Positions 13,361 through 22,144 of a stretch of DNA of 36,681 nucleotides are shown one piece after another. Source of the DNA: a virus; the IMG/VR virus record IMGVR_UViG_3300046006_000636, positions 1 to 36,681 of that record; one strand, written 5' to 3'. The notes below the pieces were generated by a model. It was not told where the DNA came from, ran no database searches, and saw only the letters and a list, made by a program, of their open reading frames with translations. Position 1 is the first letter of the stretch. Each line of letters opens with the position of its first letter. The position numbers were made by a program, and so were the translations under genes.

Positions 13361-14314
13361 ATGGCTGGCAATCCAGACTTTAATGCAATACTTTCCACCA
13401 CCTTGCAGAACTATCAGCCAACGCTGGTAGACAACATCTTCAAGGACCTAGTGCTTCTTAACCACATGAACTCAAAAGGCAGAGTTCAGATGGAAGAAGG
13501 CGGCACATCAATCGTTGAACCACTCATGTACGCAGTGAACGGCACCGCCAGCTCGTACAGCGGTTATGACGCGATTGACCTCACCCCACAGGACGGCATC
13601 TCAGCTGCTAACTACCAGTGGAAGCAAATGGCTGCTTCTATTGCTATCAGCGGTATTGAAGAAGCACAGAACCGTGGAACCGAAGCAATCATCAAGTTGC
13701 TCAACGCAAAAATTATGCAAGCTGAAATGTCGGTTAAGTCTGACCTCAACGGCATGCTTTACGGCGATGGCACTGGTAACGGAAGCAAAGACTTTAACGG
13801 TCTTGGCAATATCGTTGCAACCGTAAACAACACGGTTGGTGGCATTGACGCTTCGGCAAACACTTGGTGGAACCCATACCAAGATGTTTCTGCATCAACC
13901 CTGTCACTCGTTGACATGGGCAAGGTGTACAACAACGCATCCAAGGGCAATGATGTTCCAGACATCATCGTCACCAACGAAGACTTGTTCTCAAAGTACG
14001 AGTCACTGTTGCAACAGAATGTGCGCTACCAAGATGTCGCAAAGGCAAACGCAGGCTTCCAGAACTTGATGTTCAAGCAGACGCCAGTTGTGTTTGACCT
14101 TGCCTTGGCAGCAGACACCTCCGCAGCACCGATGTACTTCCTCAATACGAAGTACCTCAAGCTCGTTGGTATGAACGGTCACTGGTTCAACACCACCGAT
14201 TTCCAGAGTGGCACCGTTGCAGGCATTGACGCCCGCTACGCGCTGGTCTTGGCATTTGGTGAATTGACCTGTTCCAACCGTTCGCGTCAGGGTTACTTGA
14301 CCGCAAACGCATAA
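13361..14314 (+). CDS. Major capsid protein (HK97-like)
   Basis: A 317-aa protein with the order expected of an HK97-fold coat. An N-terminal helical arm (LSTTLQNYQPTLVDNIFKD) leads into GGTSIVEPLMY and the spine-helix region ISGIEEAQNRGTEAIIKLL. A glycine-rich GDGTGNGSKDFNGLGNIV and a C-terminal beta domain follow. It forms the icosahedral shell. CAGGAG precedes the ATG. Dedicated control is suggested by a scaffold promoter motif upstream and a double-hairpin terminator immediately downstream, as expected for a highly expressed gene. Confidence 0.88.
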   Translation: MAGNPDFNAILSTTLQNYQPTLVDNIFKDLVLLNHMNSKGRVQMEEGGTSIVEPLMYAVNGTASSYSGYDAIDLTPQDGISAANYQWKQMAASIAISGIEEAQNRGTEAIIKLLNAKIMQAEMSVKSDLNGMLYGDGTGNGSKDFNGLGNIVATVNNTVGGIDASANTWWNPYQDVSASTLSLVDMGKVYNNASKGNDVPDIIVTNEDLFSKYESLLQQNVRYQDVAKANAGFQNLMFKQTPVVFDLALAADTSAAPMYFLNTKYLKLVGMNGHWFNTTDFQSGTVAGIDARYALVLAFGELTCSNRSRQGYLTANA

Positions 14315-14330
14315 TCAGCTTCGGCTGGTT
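14313..14330 (+). terminator. UUCG-capped hairpin after capsid gene
   Basis: AATCAGC-TTCG-GCTGGTT forms a 7-bp stem, with one G-U pair, closed by a UUCG tetraloop, starting inside the capsid stop codon. It lacks a U-run and may protect the mRNA 3' end or work with the larger hairpin just downstream. Confidence 0.55.
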
Positions 14331-14342
14331 CATAGATGTAGT

Positions 14343-14394
14343 CAGTGTTGGTGCCTGTCTTCCTTCGGGCAGGTCACCAGCACTGGCTATTTCC
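14343..14394 (+). terminator. Large hairpin terminator after capsid gene
   Basis: CAGTGTTGGTG...CACCAGCACTG form a long near-perfect stem, continued by CCTG/CAGG around a TTCGG-containing loop, then a short U-rich tail (CTATTTCC). It ends the scaffold-capsid message; a promoter motif restarts transcription 11 nt later. Confidence 0.7.
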
Positions 14395-14404
14395 ATTTAC
14401 CGCC

Positions 14405-14428
14405 TAGGTAATGGATTAGCTATATAGT
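14405..14428 (+). promoter_or_regulatory. Putative phage promoter motif (copy 4, N8 class)
   Basis: CTAGGTAATGG, then TATAG at 14423-14427 (TAATGG-N8-TATAG), directly after the capsid terminator. It shares most bases with the minus-strand copy at 36512-36533. TATAGT could be the -10. It lies 71 nt before the next gene. Confidence 0.45.
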
Positions 14429-14498
14429 AGGGAATCAATCCGATTTCCGCCCAAACATGGTTTGGTAATCTGGCGAAAGCCAAGGAGTAATGACAATC

Positions 14499-14978
14499 AT
14501 GGCAACTAATAACAGGTTCGCAGTAGAGCGCACCAATGTGCTCAAAAGCGATGTAACACTAGGCGTTTCATACGCCGCACTGGATGCTGGCGATTTTGGC
14601 TGGTATGGAATCGCAGGTCAAACCTACGCATTTGATGCCCGCATCGCCTATTCGGCAGCAGCAGCAACTGACGGAGCAGCATTCTCAATCAGTGCCCCAG
14701 CAACACCAACGCAAGTTGCATTCATTTCCGAATACAACACAGATTCAACCACAGTCGTTCGTACGGCTTGTGTCGCAGTTGACACTCCAGACCACGGTTC
14801 TGCTTCGGTAGCAATCGGAACTGGTTTGAACCAAGCATTCCTCCATGGAACTATCACTCCATCGGCAGACGGCTTCATCTCGGTCAGCGGCATTGCAGAA
14901 AACGCATCTTCAATCATTGCCAAAGCAACTGCTTCGGTTTTGACTTGGAAGCGTGTTGACTTCCCAGACGCACCGTAA
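14499..14978 (+). CDS. Putative minor virion / decoration protein
   Basis: A 159-aa beta-rich protein (MATNNRFAVERTNVLKSDVTLG...). The pattern ending GTITPSADGFISVSGIAENASSIIAKATASVLTWKRV is common in small phage head or neck structural proteins. An ATG at 14490 is also in frame, but GGAG (14484-14487) is only 2 nt before it, against 11 nt before 14499, which is preferred. It lies between terminators: its own leader holds a promoter motif and a hairpin follows. Role inferred from position and fold pattern. Confidence 0.65.
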   Translation: MATNNRFAVERTNVLKSDVTLGVSYAALDAGDFGWYGIAGQTYAFDARIAYSAAAATDGAAFSISAPATPTQVAFISEYNTDSTTVVRTACVAVDTPDHGSASVAIGTGLNQAFLHGTITPSADGFISVSGIAENASSIIAKATASVLTWKRVDFPDAP

Positions 14979-14992
14979 TTAAACCCGTTAAC

Positions 14993-15025
14993 TGTGTTGC
15001 CAGTTGAAGGGCTGGCGGCACATTT
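14993..15025 (+). terminator. Hairpin after small virion gene
   Basis: TGTGTTGCCAG and CTGGCGGCACA pair as an 11-bp RNA stem (two U-G pairs) with an 8-nt loop, followed by a weak TTTAAC tail. It may be a partial terminator or an mRNA-stabilising element before the next ribosome site. Confidence 0.5.
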
Positions 15026-15050
15026 AACAATGTTCTAACGAAGGAGAGAT

Positions 15051-15353
15051 ATGAACAGACAACCGATTTACACCAATCAAGCACCAGCAGGGTGTGAGAG
15101 GTACGGAAATACTTCAGGTATAGAGGCATCAAACATTTCATCTGTTTATGCAATGCCAGGAACAGAGCCAGCGATGCCTAGCGAAGTTTCTTATGGTCGT
15201 AATGTTTTAGACCATTGCACATATCACTATCCAGAAGGACATGAGTGCAGGGCTCCGAGAGTTAAAGATGATGCGTTTTGCATAGGTCACAAGAAACAGA
15301 GAATCAATGCTGAGAAAAAAGCGAAAGCATTAGAGGAACAAGTCCAGGAATAG
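15051..15353 (+). CDS. Small zinc-binding protein
   Basis: A 100-aa protein. CTYHYPEGHECRAPRVKDDAFCIGHKK gives a Cys/His set (C...C...C-x2-H) like the treble-clef-like zinc knuckles seen in small phage and bacterial proteins. The N-terminal half is polar and unstructured; the C-terminus is a short charged helix. AAGGAGAG precedes the ATG. It lies between the capsid and adaptor genes. Function unknown. Confidence 0.75.
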   Translation: MNRQPIYTNQAPAGCERYGNTSGIEASNISSVYAMPGTEPAMPSEVSYGRNVLDHCTYHYPEGHECRAPRVKDDAFCIGHKKQRINAEKKAKALEEQVQE

Positions 15354-15361
15354 GAATTTAA

Positions 15362-16231
15362 ATGCCAGCACCAGCAAGTACGCTAACGACGGGTCTTAAC
15401 TCCTATTACCTTATTCAGTTAATAGAAAACCTTTCACAACTTCAAATTGGCTACGACCCTGATGTTGATGACATTGACCAAGACTTGGTTCTTCAGTTCC
15501 TTAAAGAGGGCTATCAGAGAATCGTTTCTCTTGACACTCGCTGGCCGTGGTTCCAAACCACATACCAGTTTGAGACCCTTCCATCAATCAGAACTTATTC
15601 TTCTGGTTTGAGCGTTACTGCAAGCTGGTCTCCATATATTCCAGTATTTCCTGATGCAGCTGCATTAAATAAAACTCTTCAAAATGTTCGTGAAGTTATT
15701 AGCGTTATTAATAACACCGACGGCGGAAACGAACTTGTTTACATTGACCAGTTCAAAGCCGAATCAATCTGGGTTGGAACCAACGACCAACCAGATATTC
15801 CTGCGTATTGGTCGCTTTGGGGCAACCAAATAAATCTCTGGCCGAAACCGAACGATACCGAATATCAGATGACCATGCGTGGTTATCGTGAGCCAGACCT
15901 GACATGGCTCACAGACTCAGCCAACTCGCAAAGCACGAACTATGTAGACCTTGACCCAGAGTTCCACATGATGCTTGTGAACTTTGTTCTTGCGCGCACA
16001 TTCCAATTCCAAGAAGACCCTGAGATGGCTAATGTGTACATGCAGCACTACAACTCGGGTGTAACTATTGCTAAAGCGAACTTGACTGCACCAAACAGCA
16101 ACCAACCGTTAATCATGAGCGGTGGATTGCAACTTAATGGAGCAGCGAACACTGCCTATGGATTTGGCTACGGACAAGGTGGAATCATGGTTCAACCTGG
16201 TTCACCATATCCGTTAGGAAGAATGTTCTAA
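15362..16231 (+). CDS. Head-to-tail adaptor-like protein
   Basis: A 289-aa protein. Helical N-terminal LVLQFLKEGYQRIVSLDTRWPWFQ, a beta region with YWSLWGNQINLWPKPNDTEYQMTMRGYREP, and helical VDLDPEFHMMLVNFVLARTFQFQEDPEMANVY follow the pattern of podovirus adaptor (gp4/neck-type) proteins that sit under the portal. It is followed after 3 nt by the propeller-like tail protein, as in P22-like gene order. The exact homologue is not established. Confidence 0.65.
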   Translation: MPAPASTLTTGLNSYYLIQLIENLSQLQIGYDPDVDDIDQDLVLQFLKEGYQRIVSLDTRWPWFQTTYQFETLPSIRTYSSGLSVTASWSPYIPVFPDAAALNKTLQNVREVISVINNTDGGNELVYIDQFKAESIWVGTNDQPDIPAYWSLWGNQINLWPKPNDTEYQMTMRGYREPDLTWLTDSANSQSTNYVDLDPEFHMMLVNFVLARTFQFQEDPEMANVYMQHYNSGVTIAKANLTAPNSNQPLIMSGGLQLNGAANTAYGFGYGQGGIMVQPGSPYPLGRMF

Positions 16232-16234
16232 CAA

Positions 16235-17989
16235 ATGGCGGCTATTGACTTCAAGCAAGTCTTTGACTTTACTGGCGGTATTAACTTTCGTGCTGACCAG
16301 TTTCAGTTGGCAGACAACGAATCACCTGGTGTGCTCAATGTAGAAATTGACCCACGAGGTGGTGTGTTCAGTCGCGCTGGTTACCAAACAAAACACACGA
16401 CAGCTGTTGTGGCTTCTGGAAATGTATGGAAACCAAAAGGTTTGTACGACTACAAATACTCCAACTCTCCATTAATTATGTTGACTACTGGTTATGATTC
16501 TGTAGGTCCGACCAATGGAAAAATCTACCAGTCAAGTGGTGGCAACTTTACAAAACTTGCAGCAGATGCATTTAACGATGTCAATGTAAAGTCAACAAAC
16601 GGAGCGTCAATGACGCAATGGGAAGACACGATGTACTTTGCCATTGGTGTTACTGCTCCTTATATGTACAGTTGGGAGTCTGGTAACACATACGCAACCC
16701 AATTGACTGCTTCAGGTCCGACTTGGCAACCATACGAGATTCCTGCGTTAACGCCATATATGCCACGAGCAGAACATGTATTGGCTCATGCCAACAAGTT
16801 GTTTGTTGCTAACACCTATGAAAATGGAACTGCATATCCAAACCGTTTGCGTTGGTCGCACGAAAACCTTCCTGGCTCTTGGTATCAACAGGATTACATT
16901 GACATTATTGCTGGTGGAGAAGGTATTCGTGGCATTCAAGTTGTAGATGGTCAGTTGCTTGTCTTCAAGCCAAAAGCTATTTACCTGCTTATGGGCTATG
17001 ACGCTGATTCATTCCAATTGGTTGAACTAACCACGGTTCTTGGTATTGATTATCCACAGCAAGCAGTAGCTGGTTCTGGTGGCGTTTACTTCTTTGACTA
17101 TCCAGGTGGTTTGTTCTTCTATGACCGCAATGGAATCCAAGACATATTTGAGCGAATTAAGCCGATAATCATTAACAAAGAAGTCAACTCTGAATATACA
17201 TTTGACATAACGCTGTCGTATGTGCGAGACAGACTTTGGGTATCAATGCCGTATGCTCCGTCGTCAGTAGCACCACCACCAGATTACCCGAGCGTTAACT
17301 TTATTTTTGACCCAACAATTGGTCAGCGTGGTGCATACACAATGTTCCAAACAGCTGAATGGTTTGACCCTTCAATAGCGTCACCAGATGAAAACTTGGT
17401 TGGCGGTTTTGGTCTTGTATGTGGCATGGATTGGCGCGATTCAAATGACCAGCCTTACTATCTGATGGTTTCACCATACGAAGATTATGCATATGTCATG
17501 TATGTTGACGATTACGCAAACACAGTAGATGATTCCCCAGCTGGATTTACTGGCAGATTTGGCACTGGATACAGAACAGCATGGTTTGATGACAACCGTT
17601 ATGTGCAATTGAAGTCGTTTATTCGCCCTTATTTTGTGCTTAAAGAAGTTGCATCTCCTACTCAGATTCGTCTTGGTATTTATAAGAACTATGATGAGAC
17701 CAATCAATCTGGTGGTACAAAAACAATCTCTTTAACACCAATTTCAAGTGGTGGTACTTATTCAACAAGCGGTGCTGGTGGTTTATATGGAACGGCTGTT
17801 TATGGAATTAGCACGGTTGGAGCGTCAATCAAAAGAAAAGGAATTGCTCCGCTTGGCAGGGGTTATGCAGTTCAATTGCAGTTCATCGGACCAGATGACA
17901 CAACTGACTCATCAGTTGCGCCAGGACGCAAATGGGGATTAAACAGCATCGGTTACAAATTCAAGCGCAGAAAAATTAGAGGAACCTAA
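16235..17989 (+). CDS. Tail stopper/hub protein (P22 gp10-like propeller)
   Basis: A 584-aa beta-rich protein. The start, FDFTGGINFRADQFQLADNES with PGVLNVEIDPRGGVFSRAGY, is the hallmark of phage tail stopper/tube-like propeller proteins. Repeated blade-like segments follow (TQWEDTMYFAIG, HANKLFVANT, GIRGIQVVDGQLLVFKPKAIYLL, GVYFFDYPGGLFFYDRNGIQDI). Such proteins close the portal channel and join it to the tail tip. Adaptor upstream and tip proteins downstream fit this role. Confidence 0.75.
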   Translation: MAAIDFKQVFDFTGGINFRADQFQLADNESPGVLNVEIDPRGGVFSRAGYQTKHTTAVVASGNVWKPKGLYDYKYSNSPLIMLTTGYDSVGPTNGKIYQSSGGNFTKLAADAFNDVNVKSTNGASMTQWEDTMYFAIGVTAPYMYSWESGNTYATQLTASGPTWQPYEIPALTPYMPRAEHVLAHANKLFVANTYENGTAYPNRLRWSHENLPGSWYQQDYIDIIAGGEGIRGIQVVDGQLLVFKPKAIYLLMGYDADSFQLVELTTVLGIDYPQQAVAGSGGVYFFDYPGGLFFYDRNGIQDIFERIKPIIINKEVNSEYTFDITLSYVRDRLWVSMPYAPSSVAPPPDYPSVNFIFDPTIGQRGAYTMFQTAEWFDPSIASPDENLVGGFGLVCGMDWRDSNDQPYYLMVSPYEDYAYVMYVDDYANTVDDSPAGFTGRFGTGYRTAWFDDNRYVQLKSFIRPYFVLKEVASPTQIRLGIYKNYDETNQSGGTKTISLTPISSGGTYSTSGAGGLYGTAVYGISTVGASIKRKGIAPLGRGYAVQLQFIGPDDTTDSSVAPGRKWGLNSIGYKFKRRKIRGT

Positions 17990-17991
17990 TC

Positions 17992-18561
17992 ATGGCAACA
18001 GTAAATATTCCATTTTCATTTAGCAACGGTGACCCAATTGTTGCTTCTGAACATAACGCTAACTGGCAGTCAATAGAGGCGTTTGTTAACGCTTTGTCTG
18101 CAGGAGACAACTTTGACACTGGTGCTCTTGACACAGTAACGATTTCTGATGGTGCAATTACATCTGCGAAGCTTGGAACATCTTTGACTTTGGTAACACC
18201 AAACTTAGGCGTTGCAACGGCAACATCTTTAGCAATCAGCGGAAACATCGTTTACCACACTGGTACGACTGCACAAATTACTTCTTATACATTGGCTATT
18301 ACCGATGACTCAAAAATTATTGAAATTGCTAGCGCAACACCAGTCAACCTAACTGTTCCTTTGAACTCTTCTGTTGCATTTCCTATTGGTACTTCAATAA
18401 CAGTCCTTCAGACTGGTGCTGGTCAAATTACGGTTGTTCCAGTTTCTGGAGTCACAATTAACTCAACTCCAGGACTCAAGGTTCGTACTCAATGGTCTGC
18501 TGCAACGCTTCTTAAGCGTGCAGAAAACACTTGGGTACTCATTGGAGACTTGGCTGCCTAA
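17992..18561 (+). CDS. Tail fibre/tip protein
   Basis: A 189-aa beta-rich protein. The middle SDGAITSAKLG and the C-terminal part (LTVPLNSSVAFPIGTSITVLQTGAGQITVVPV...GLKVRTQWSAATLLKRAENTWVLIGDL) are a domain I recognise at the ends of many phage tail fibres and appendages, probably a beta-prism or receptor-binding tip. It starts 2 nt after the propeller protein and its stop overlaps the next ATG. It may bind at the tail tip or serve as a second adhesin beside the collagen fibre. Confidence 0.72.
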   Translation: MATVNIPFSFSNGDPIVASEHNANWQSIEAFVNALSAGDNFDTGALDTVTISDGAITSAKLGTSLTLVTPNLGVATATSLAISGNIVYHTGTTAQITSYTLAITDDSKIIEIASATPVNLTVPLNSSVAFPIGTSITVLQTGAGQITVVPVSGVTINSTPGLKVRTQWSAATLLKRAENTWVLIGDLAA

Positions 18562-19295
18562 TGCCGTTATTTATTGGCGCACTTGATGCTGGCGGAGACC
18601 AGCCAACAGCACCTGGAACTCCGACGGCTACGGGTGGAAACGGTTTAGCTACCGTTGCATTCAGTGCATCTAGTTATCTTGGTAAAACTGGTGTAGTTAC
18701 CTATACGGCTACATCAAGTCCTGGTGGATTAACAAGGTCAGGCGTGTCGCCTATTGACTTCACTGGTTTGACAAACGGAACTGCTTATACATTTACAGTT
18801 ACTGCTACCACGGATTACGGTGTTGTTTCTCCAGCAAGTGCTGCATCTAATTCTGTAACTCCTGCTGCTCCGCCTCCTCCGCCGCCGCCACCGCCTCCTC
18901 CTCCTGGTCCTCCGCCACCTCCTCCTGACCCATGCGCTGGTTGCCCTGCTGCTGGACAGTTGCTTAGTACCTATTGCAGTGGCACAACTCTTGTCGGAAG
19001 TTATACAAACGGTTGCTGTGGAACCACCGATGCCATCATTGCGTACAACAGTGGTAGTTGTGGTTATGTTCCACCACCACCACCAGTACCTGGATGTTCT
19101 GCCTGCGTATACACCGTAACTGGTCAATCGCAATTTACATGTGGCTGTGAAGAAATCCGTTTTATTTTAAAACAAAAGTTTTATGTGGTAACTTCTTATT
19201 CAACAACATGTACCCCAAACCCGTGTTCACCTTGCGTATGTCCGCAATCAAGCACAGGACCATGCACGCTGTCTAACTTTAATTGTTTCTCATAA
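18561..19295 (+). CDS. FN3-polyproline-Cys-rich tail protein
   Basis: A 244-aa protein. An N-terminal fibronectin-III-like domain (about residues 14-100: PTAPGTPTATGGNGLATVAF...GLTNGTAYTFTVTATTDYG) is followed by a polyproline linker with twelve consecutive Pro. A C-terminal region of about 120 residues holds 16 Cys, with a second Pro run inside. FN3 domains on phage particles bind surface glycans. The Cys density suggests disulfides or a metal cluster, odd for a protein folded in the cytoplasm. Start 18561 (TAATG overlap) is preferred to 18531. It lies just upstream of the prolyl-hydroxylase-type gene. Confidence 0.75.
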   Translation: MPLFIGALDAGGDQPTAPGTPTATGGNGLATVAFSASSYLGKTGVVTYTATSSPGGLTRSGVSPIDFTGLTNGTAYTFTVTATTDYGVVSPASAASNSVTPAAPPPPPPPPPPPPGPPPPPPDPCAGCPAAGQLLSTYCSGTTLVGSYTNGCCGTTDAIIAYNSGSCGYVPPPPPVPGCSACVYTVTGQSQFTCGCEEIRFILKQKFYVVTSYSTTCTPNPCSPCVCPQSSTGPCTLSNFNCFS

Positions 19296-19313
19296 AAAAA
19301 CACGAAGGATAAA

Positions 19314-19541
19314 ATGTCAGACCCATTTGAAAACCCAGAAGAATTTGTAGACAAACATGCATATTTTGCATTTGTTGTTGACGGAGAAGTAACACATTTA
19401 CATACAGTTGATTTTCTTTTGGAAATGATTGTTGCATCCATGTCATCAAACCCAACGGTCGTAAGACTGTCCAAAGAGGATGCCCTCAAGGTTAAGGGCG
19501 GATGGTACTTTGACGGCACCAAATTCAAAGAACAGTTGTAA
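19314..19541 (+). CDS. Hypothetical small phage protein
   Basis: A 75-aa acidic protein (AYFAFVVDGEVTHLHTVDFLLEMIVASMSSNPTVVRLS...GGWYFDGTKF). It resembles short conserved proteins seen beside tail genes in marine and freshwater phages, of unknown function. CGAAGGATAAA is its ribosome site. It is followed after 2 nt by the Cys-rich small gene. Confidence 0.7.
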   Translation: MSDPFENPEEFVDKHAYFAFVVDGEVTHLHTVDFLLEMIVASMSSNPTVVRLSKEDALKVKGGWYFDGTKFKEQL

Positions 19542-19543
19542 TC

Positions 19544-19771
19544 ATGTCTGCTTGGAAGGAATATAAAGCAAGACTTGGGACAACGCGCCCATGGGATGTG
19601 CTGAACCCAAACACAGAGTTTGCATCAGACATTGTCCAAAGCACCCGTTATTCACTTTGTAACGATTGTCCAGAGTTCATCAGATTTACTACCCAATGCA
19701 AGCAATGTGGGTGCGTAATGAAATCCAAAACCAAACTGTTGCATGCAACCTGCCCTTTGGGGAAATGGTGA
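19544..19771 (+). CDS. DUF6171-like Cys-rich zinc protein
   Basis: A 75-aa protein. CNDCPEFIRFTTQCKQCGCVM with a final CPLGKW supplies six Cys in CxxC...CxxCxC...C order, typical of small zinc-binding proteins (probably DUF6171) that neighbour 2-oxoglutarate oxygenase genes in cyanophage-like genomes. Its stop overlaps the oxygenase ATG (TGATG), so the two are co-translated, suggesting linked function. Confidence 0.72.
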   Translation: MSAWKEYKARLGTTRPWDVLNPNTEFASDIVQSTRYSLCNDCPEFIRFTTQCKQCGCVMKSKTKLLHATCPLGKW

Positions 19772-20481
19772 TGTTTGACTTTGCTGATGTGACCACGCCT
19801 GAGTATCAGTCGTTCGTCAAGTTTGTTGACATTGAAACAAACACTCCACGAAAGATGTCAGAACTAGACCCAGCAACAATCCCCTATGGGTTTAAATCCG
19901 AGGTTGGTCTATTTCGTGGATACCAGAGAGAGAACTTGCTTTCCAAGGAGGAATGCGAGTATCTAATTTGGCTTGCTGAATCAGGAGATGAGTGGCTAGA
20001 AGAAACACTTCCGTTCTGGCAAGGCAGGAATATTCCTTTGATGACCATGCTCCCATCTAGACCATGGGCTACAGAGGAAACCTACCCATTGTGCGTGGAC
20101 ATCGTAAAGCGGATATGGAGTTTTATTGAAAGCTCATTTGGTGTTGAGGTTTACCCAGACCAGATAGGTTTGGTTCGTTGGTTCCCTGACAGTTGGCAAA
20201 TGACCCATAAGGACGATGTTGACGGCTTGGACAGGGTTGCTGGTTCTGTTCTGTTTCTTAACGATGATTACGAGGGCGGCGAACCTTTTTACCCTTACTA
20301 CGACAAAATGGTCAAGCCAAAGACTGGCATGGTCTATGCCCATTCATCGGATGAAGACCATCTCCATGGGGTAACACAGATTAAGAATAAGACTAGATAT
20401 ACAATTTCAACCACATGGACAAAGAACAAGGACAAGTTCTCCTATCCAACCCATTTCAGTGACCCCAAGGTAATGATTTAA
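19771..20481 (+). CDS. 2OG-Fe(II) oxygenase, prolyl-4-hydroxylase type
   Basis: A 236-aa protein. The iron facial triad is visible: H146-K-D148 in WQMTHKDDVD, distal H199 in EDHLHGV, and the 2-oxoglutarate-binding R209 in KTRYTIS. FLNDDYEGGEPFYP is the usual strand between them. This family hydroxylates proline or other residues using 2-oxoglutarate and O2. An in-frame extension to 19666 exists, but 19771 is preferred: it overlaps the preceding stop and has GGGGA 7 nt upstream. Candidate substrates in this genome are the Pro-containing collagen-like fibre and the polyproline tail protein. Such genes are frequent in cyanophages, so a virion target is inference. Confidence 0.88.
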   Translation: MFDFADVTTPEYQSFVKFVDIETNTPRKMSELDPATIPYGFKSEVGLFRGYQRENLLSKEECEYLIWLAESGDEWLEETLPFWQGRNIPLMTMLPSRPWATEETYPLCVDIVKRIWSFIESSFGVEVYPDQIGLVRWFPDSWQMTHKDDVDGLDRVAGSVLFLNDDYEGGEPFYPYYDKMVKPKTGMVYAHSSDEDHLHGVTQIKNKTRYTISTTWTKNKDKFSYPTHFSDPKVMI

Positions 20482-20494
20482 CCTTTATAATAAG
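20468..20494 (+). promoter_or_regulatory. Putative phage promoter motif (copy 5, N9 class)
   Basis: AAGGTAATGA, then TATAA at 20486-20490 (TAATGA-N9-TATAA), overlapping the oxygenase stop. It sits 14 nt before the first ejection-type gene, with AAGGAC as the ribosome site. Confidence 0.4.
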
Positions 20495-20504
20495 GACTTT
20501 AACA

Positions 20505-20951
20505 ATGGCATTTGACCCTTCCCTATTTGAACAGCAACGGCGGAACCTGCTTGGCAACTTCGCGCAGCAGTCCGCCCTTAATGCTTATCAGCGTTACCTA
20601 TCTGAGACCCGTGGTCAACGCCCTATTTTGAGCCTCCAAGAGGCTGCTTTTAGCCGTACCCCAACTGGTGGTCTTGGCGAAGTGCCAAAACTGACATCTT
20701 CTTATGCGCGCCGTGGGCTAACTGGCAAAGGCATGCGCTCTGGTATCTACAACGAAGCTCTTTCTAGCTATGCCAAGAACCGTGCTCGTCAGCTTGGTTA
20801 TGCGCAAGAAGACCTTGCTAGTGCACTTAGGGGTTCTGATGTACAGCAGACTGGTTACGAATCATCCTTGAGAACTGGTATGCAGGATTTAGAAGCAAAC
20901 AAGGCAAGACAAATAGCAGCTGACGCTCAGGCGTTGCTTGGATTGAGGTAA
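20505..20951 (+). CDS. Putative internal virion / ejection protein
   Basis: A 148-aa protein. It is helical and rich in Gln/Ala/Arg, with SYARRGLTGKGMRSGIYNEAL and a long C-terminal helix. It starts the block of four genes before lysis, where podoviruses keep their internal core/ejection proteins. No family recognised; role inferred from position and composition. Confidence 0.6.
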   Translation: MAFDPSLFEQQRRNLLGNFAQQSALNAYQRYLSETRGQRPILSLQEAAFSRTPTGGLGEVPKLTSSYARRGLTGKGMRSGIYNEALSSYAKNRARQLGYAQEDLASALRGSDVQQTGYESSLRTGMQDLEANKARQIAADAQALLGLR

Positions 20952-20953
20952 TC

Positions 20954-22144
20954 ATGGCTATCGGTATCACTAAATATCAAACTCGTGGGGTTCCACGACA
21001 AGGTGCAGTCCCTCCAACCTTTGGTCCATCACCAATTCAACAACGAGCTACTGGTACTGGTTACACATCCGCATTTACGCCAGCCATTGATACAGGTGCT
21101 GACCTTCCTGAAGTTGACTTGAGTGGCAGTCCTGCTGATACTGGTATCACATCCACATCTGGCTCTGGCACATCTGGTGCTGCTGGTCTTATGAACGCAG
21201 AGACGGCTCGTCGTAAATTTGAGGCTGAGCAAGCAGCTGGTACTGCTGCGGCAACAAGGGCGCAAACTGGTGCACAAGCACAAGCCGCTTACCTTCGTAG
21301 TCTTTTGGGTCAGGGTGTTCCATCTTCTATCACTGGAGAAATTGGCGCACAAGAAACTGCTGGTCGTAGTTATATCAATACGCAGGCACAGAACTTGTTG
21401 GAGCGTTTGGCTGGAGCATTGACCACTGGTCAGCAATTCACCACTCAGGGTTACGACACATTGCGCAATTACCTTACGGCTAATCCTGCACAGGCTTATG
21501 CTCAGGCTCAACGCGCCGTTCCAACTGTCACGCAGAATGCTCTTGCTCAATATATGCAGGCTCAAGGTGTTGACCCGTCCATGGCTCAACCAGCAGTTGA
21601 CCAAGCAAACCTTGCCGCTCTTGGCGGTGCAACGAACTACAACCAGTTACTCAATGTATTGAGTGGTGCAGAAGCTTCTGGTCAAGCTTCACGAATGTCC
21701 GAAGAGCAGATGGCTCGTGCGTTGGCTGGTTCACAACTTCAATCAATCTATGGTTCTGGTCGTGCAAATGTTGAATCTGAACAACTTTCAGCATTGAACG
21801 CTCTTGCCACACAGATTTCTAATGCTCGTATTGCTGCTCAGCAAGCACAGACAGCACAAGAACAGGCAATTCAAAACGCTCTTGCAGCGGTTTATGGAAC
21901 TGGTTATACAACTCCTCCACCTGTAACAGGAACGGAGACAGAAACAGTAACCGAAACAGTGGCTCCTGTAGCCCCTGTTCAATCTGCATCAGTAGCAAGA
22001 CTTGCACAACAGGTAGCTAATGCCAAGAACCAAACTCTTGTTAACCGTGCAAATGCTTTTATTGAAGCAAACCCAACAGCCACCCCTGCACAGGTTGCTA
22101 AAGCATTCCCATCATTAACAGCATCGGCAAAGAAGAAGAAATAA
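20954..22144 (+). CDS. Ala/Gln-rich putative ejection protein
   Basis: A 396-aa protein. Residues 1-75 are Pro/Gly/Thr-rich and disordered. Residues 80-310 are Ala/Gln-rich helices with strong coiled-coil character; then a TETETVTETV linker and a C-terminal helical domain (SVARLAQQVANAKNQTLVNRANAFIE). It ends AKKKK. Composition and position match podovirus internal proteins that exit with DNA and build a conduit across the cell envelope. The stop overlaps the next ATG. Confidence 0.65.
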   Translation: MAIGITKYQTRGVPRQGAVPPTFGPSPIQQRATGTGYTSAFTPAIDTGADLPEVDLSGSPADTGITSTSGSGTSGAAGLMNAETARRKFEAEQAAGTAAATRAQTGAQAQAAYLRSLLGQGVPSSITGEIGAQETAGRSYINTQAQNLLERLAGALTTGQQFTTQGYDTLRNYLTANPAQAYAQAQRAVPTVTQNALAQYMQAQGVDPSMAQPAVDQANLAALGGATNYNQLLNVLSGAEASGQASRMSEEQMARALAGSQLQSIYGSGRANVESEQLSALNALATQISNARIAAQQAQTAQEQAIQNALAAVYGTGYTTPPPVTGTETETVTETVAPVAPVQSASVARLAQQVANAKNQTLVNRANAFIEANPTATPAQVAKAFPSLTASAKKKK

